Shown piece by piece: positions 61,521 through 64,000 of a DNA stretch of 64,000 bases. The position numbers and the translations under genes are program-made. Origin of the DNA: Rhodocyclus tenuis. Lineage in GTDB: Bacteria; Pseudomonadota; Gammaproteobacteria; Burkholderiales; Rhodocyclaceae. Where the stretch lies: NCBI RefSeq assembly GCF_014197755.1, contig NZ_JACIGE010000007.1:156827-220826 (forward strand). The letters are read 5' to 3'. The notes under the pieces were generated by a model. That model worked only from the letters and a program-made list of their open reading frames with translations. It did no database searches and was not told where the DNA came from. Each line of letters starts with the position of its first letter. Within the stretch, counting starts at the first letter, position 1.

Positions 61521-61646
61521 TGGCACATGATAAAAATCGATCGTCGCCAGAAAAAGCCGGGGTCGCGTGGACAAGCGGCAGCCGCCAGCCCTGCTGCATG
61601 AAATGCTGCAGAGAGCGAAGTAAAAGTGACTGACAAAGGAGGCAAC

Positions 61647-63257
61647 ATGAGCATCGCGGCTCGCATCACCCTGCTGATCGTTATCGGCCTGCTCGGCGCG
61701 CTATCGATCGGTGGCTTCAGCTTGTACCAGATGGCGAACATCAATAACAGTGTGCGCGAAATGGACGAAAACACACTGCCTAGCTTGATAACCCTGAGCA
61801 AGGCTGAGCGCTGGATACTCCGTTCGCGCGCGCCACTTCTCACCTCCCTGCTCGAAACCGACGCGGAAAAGCGTAGGGTCTTCGAAACCCGTTTCCGGGA
61901 AACAAGCGGAGCGGCGAAGGAAGCGCTGCGCGACTACGAGAAACTGGTTTCCGACGACAAGGACCGCGAACTGCTGGCGAACGAGGTTCGACTGGTCGAT
62001 GCCTATATCGGCCACGCCGACCGAATACTCGCGGCAGCGCAAGCTGGCCAGCGTGACGACGCGCTGAAATTGCTCGCCGAAGCGCGCGACACCATCGACG
62101 ACATGGTCAAGTCATTCACCGCGCACATGGAATACAACGAGCAACTGGCCGATGTAAACGCCAAATTGGCCGAGGCCGCCTACGACCAAGCGCGCCTGCT
62201 GCTCGCCGTCAGCGTCCTGCTTTTGCTCGCACTGCTCGGCGGGCTCGGCTTCCAGACGCAGCGACAGGTTTCGCGCTCGCTCGTCGAGATGGTCAACAGC
62301 TTTACGCGCATCGAAAAGGATCTCGACTTCACCGTTCGCCTGCCCGCCGGCGGCAAGGACGAAATCGCCAGGGTGGCAAACGCGTTCAACGCACTGGCGG
62401 AAAGGTTGCAGCAGAGTTTCCGCCAGATCGCGCAGCAGGCCACGGCGCTCGGCACCGCCACCGAACGCGTGTCAACGGCATCACGCGAAATGTCAATGGC
62501 TTCGCGCCAGCAGAGCGAATCGGCGTCGAGCATGGCGGCCGCCGTCGAAGAAATGACGGTGAGCGTGAACCATGTCGCCGACCGCGCCGACGACTCGAAC
62601 CGCCTCGCCACCGAGGCCGGCAAGCTCGCCAGCGACGGCGAGAAGGTGATCAACAATACGGTCGGCGCGATCAACGGCATCGCCGACAGCGTGCGCACCG
62701 CTTCCGATCAGCTCACCCAGCTGGAAAGCCAGAGCGAGAAGATCAGCGCCATCGTGTCGACGATCCGCGAAATCGCCGACCAGACCAACCTGCTGGCGCT
62801 CAACGCCGCCATCGAAGCGGCGCGTGCCGGCGAACAGGGCCGCGGCTTCGCCGTCGTCGCCGACGAGGTCAGAAAGCTTGCCGAACGCACCGGCCTGTCG
62901 ACGCAGGAGATCGCCGATACCATCCAGCAGATGGTCTCCGGCTCGCAGGCCGCGGTCGGCAGCATCCAGAGCGTCGAGGGCGCCGTGCAGCAAGGCGTCG
63001 GTTACGCCGGCCAGGCCAGCGAAGCGATGCGCGAGATCGGCACCGGCTCGCGCAATACGGTCGAGGTGGTCAGCGAAATCACCAGCGCCATCCGCGAACA
63101 AGGCACGGCGAGTCAGGAAATCGCCAAGCAGGTCGAGCGCATCGCGCAGATGACCGACGAGAACAGTGCGGCGGCGCAAGCCACCTCGGACACGGCGGAA
63201 GAACTCGCGGCGATGGCGCGCGAACTGACGGAAATCGTAGCCAGGTACCGGATCTGA
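61647..63257 (+). CDS. Methyl-accepting chemotaxis protein with 4HB ligand domain
   Basis: A 536-residue chemoreceptor. TM1 is about 7-29, a four-helix-bundle periplasmic domain covers about 35-180 ([33 protein letters not shown]), TM2 about 185-206, then a HAMP and an MA signalling domain whose hairpin tip has [20 protein letters not shown] then [20 protein letters not shown]. It has no C-terminal NWETF-type pentapeptide. AAAGGAGGCAAC precedes ATG 61647, better than the GTG at 61626. A FliA-like promoter is seen upstream. Ligand unknown. Confidence 0.93.
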   Translation: MSIAARITLLIVIGLLGALSIGGFSLYQMANINNSVREMDENTLPSLITLSKAERWILRSRAPLLTSLLETDAEKRRVFETRFRETSGAAKEALRDYEKLVSDDKDRELLANEVRLVDAYIGHADRILAAAQAGQRDDALKLLAEARDTIDDMVKSFTAHMEYNEQLADVNAKLAEAAYDQARLLLAVSVLLLLALLGGLGFQTQRQVSRSLVEMVNSFTRIEKDLDFTVRLPAGGKDEIARVANAFNALAERLQQSFRQIAQQATALGTATERVSTASREMSMASRQQSESASSMAAAVEEMTVSVNHVADRADDSNRLATEAGKLASDGEKVINNTVGAINGIADSVRTASDQLTQLESQSEKISAIVSTIREIADQTNLLALNAAIEAARAGEQGRGFAVVADEVRKLAERTGLSTQEIADTIQQMVSGSQAAVGSIQSVEGAVQQGVGYAGQASEAMREIGTGSRNTVEVVSEITSAIREQGTASQEIAKQVERIAQMTDENSAAAQATSDTAEELAAMARELTEIVARYRI

Positions 63258-63267
63258 GTGACGCGGC

Positions 63268-63301
63268 GGCTGGCAGACGCGGATTCACGCGCCTGCCAGC
63301 C
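63268..63301. terminator. Long hairpin between convergent genes
   Basis: GGCTGGCAG-A-CGCG (63268-63281), loop GATTCA, CGCG-C-CTGCCAGCC (63288-63301): 13 base pairs with one mismatch, 10 bases after the MCP stop and 9 before the convergent antiporter stop. It is followed by AAAAA, not a T-tract, so it may be a bidirectional terminator working with Rho or a 3'-end stabiliser. Confidence 0.45.
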
Positions 63302-63310
63302 GAAAAATGC

Positions 63311-64000
63311 CTACTGCACGACGCCGAGTTTCCTCGCCCACCATGGGGTGATGGCTGGCAGCAGGGTCAGCGTCCAGATCACCACCCACGCCGTCAGCGG
63401 CATCAAGAGTTTCAGTTCCGGGAACTGGGCGACGGTGATCACCGCCAGCACCACCGGGATGACGCCGGTTTCGCGCACGACGCTGAGGAACAGCCGCTCC
63501 TTCAGCGTCACCTTCGTCGGCAGCATGCTCAGCATCACCGCCAGCGGCCGCGCGACGAGAATGAAGGCGAGCGACACGATCAGCCCGAGCAGGGCGGTTT
63601 GCCACAGGTCGCCGAGCGCGACGAAAGGACCGACCATCATGAAGATCGTCGGCTTGGCGACGCTCTCGATCTTCACTTCCATCGTGCGCAAGGTGCTGTG
63701 GAAGTACTCCTTGCCATGGTTGTAGTTGGCGAGCAGACCAGCGACGAAAGCCGCGAGGAAGCCGTTGCCGTGGATCGCCTGCGCCAGCAGGAAGGTGAGC
63801 AGCGGAATCGCCAGCACCAGCGCGAAGTCGTAGGCGGTTTCGCCGACATCGTGCTCAGCGTCGCGCGACTTGTAGCGCTCGTAGCCGACCATCGCACCCC
63901 AGCCAATCAGGCCGGCAACCGTACCGAAGGCGAACTGCTTGCCGAGCAGCAGCATGTTGTCGGCGCTGAACAGGCCGCCGGCCAGCGCCGTCAGCGAATC
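63311..64000 (-). CDS. Cation/proton antiporter, Kef/NhaP type (5' end beyond window)
   Basis: The visible 229 residues are the C-terminal part of a CPA2-like antiporter: helices with LLLGKQFAFGTVAGLIGWGA, an internal HGNGFLAAFVAGLLANYNHG segment typical of NhaP/KefB pores, and RETGVIPVVLAVITVAQFPE near the end. The reading frame continues past base 64000. It probably exchanges Na+ or K+ for protons. No regulatory TrkA-N domain is in the visible part. The gene is convergent with the MCP gene. Confidence 0.8.
   Translation of the reverse strand, partial: DSLTALAGGLFSADNMLLLGKQFAFGTVAGLIGWGAMVGYERYKSRDAEHDVGETAYDFALVLAIPLLTFLLAQAIHGNGFLAAFVAGLLANYNHGKEYFHSTLRTMEVKIESVAKPTIFMMVGPFVALGDLWQTALLGLIVSLAFILVARPLAVMLSMLPTKVTLKERLFLSVVRETGVIPVVLAVITVAQFPELKLLMPLTAWVVIWTLTLLPAITPWWARKLGVVQ

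Overview
This is a high-GC, gene-dense chromosomal window with strong third-position G/C bias. The gene set points to a Betaproteobacterium, most likely Rhodocyclales (Dechloromonas/Azonexus/Accumulibacter-like). Markers are glnE, a yhdP-nitrilase-tldD block, a class I DAHP synthase, AmmeMemoRadiSam genes, and many c-di-GMP, PAS and chemotaxis proteins. The taxon is inferred from gene content, not from a marker search. I found no rRNA, tRNA, CRISPR array, transposase, integrase or phage gene.

Layout. 1-1700: end of a CzcC-like outer-membrane efflux gene, then a Phd/RelE-type toxin-antitoxin pair. 1754-4207: a PLP sulfur-amino-acid lyase and a Tat-exported nitroreductase-like lipoprotein. 4430-6250: an AT-richer island with a HAF-repeat exported protein and a small membrane protein. 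The HAF gene is bounded by a 10-bp inverted repeat that looks like integron core sites. 6425-8919: small genes, an isochorismatase-type hydrolase and a divergent LysR regulator with a visible palindromic operator. 8957-11100: a QseBC-like two-component system. 11097-21101: a signalling block with two diguanylate cyclases, a soluble hybrid kinase, an HD-GYP response regulator and an EAL phosphodiesterase. 21293-22386: a LysE exporter and a Cys-cluster protein. 22400-24986: the three AmmeMemoRadiSam genes. 25086-29843: a complete MacAB-plus-outer-membrane-factor efflux operon. 30356-33001: an unusual soluble CheW protein with a duplicated sensory half. 33155-36792: aroG, a GT39 transferase and a decaprenyl-phosphate phosphoribosyltransferase-like UbiA protein. 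36981-43993: yhdP, nitrilase, tldD and a lipoprotein. 44185-49194: glnE and a 720-residue EF-hand-like membrane protein of unknown function. 49238-57045: an aminotransferase, a hydrolase, an FMN reductase, a large sensor GGDEF-EAL protein, then mtnA coupled to a class II aldolase. 57187-61353: a COG2509 flavoprotein, a ZIP transporter, a LEA14-like lipoprotein and a GlxR-type reductase. 61647-64000: a chemoreceptor and a truncated cation/proton antiporter.

How the genes work together. The window is rich in signal transduction: three GGDEF, two EAL and one HD-GYP protein, two more kinases or hybrids, one MCP and one CheW protein. It also carries a likely methylthioadenosine salvage branch. MtnA plus a FucA-like aldolase suggests the dihydroxyacetone-phosphate shunt, and a KAT/MtnE-like aminotransferase lies nearby. 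The best candidates for undescribed biology are the AmmeMemoRadiSam operon, the double-sensor CheW protein, the EF-hand membrane protein and the possible gene cassette at 4969-6002.
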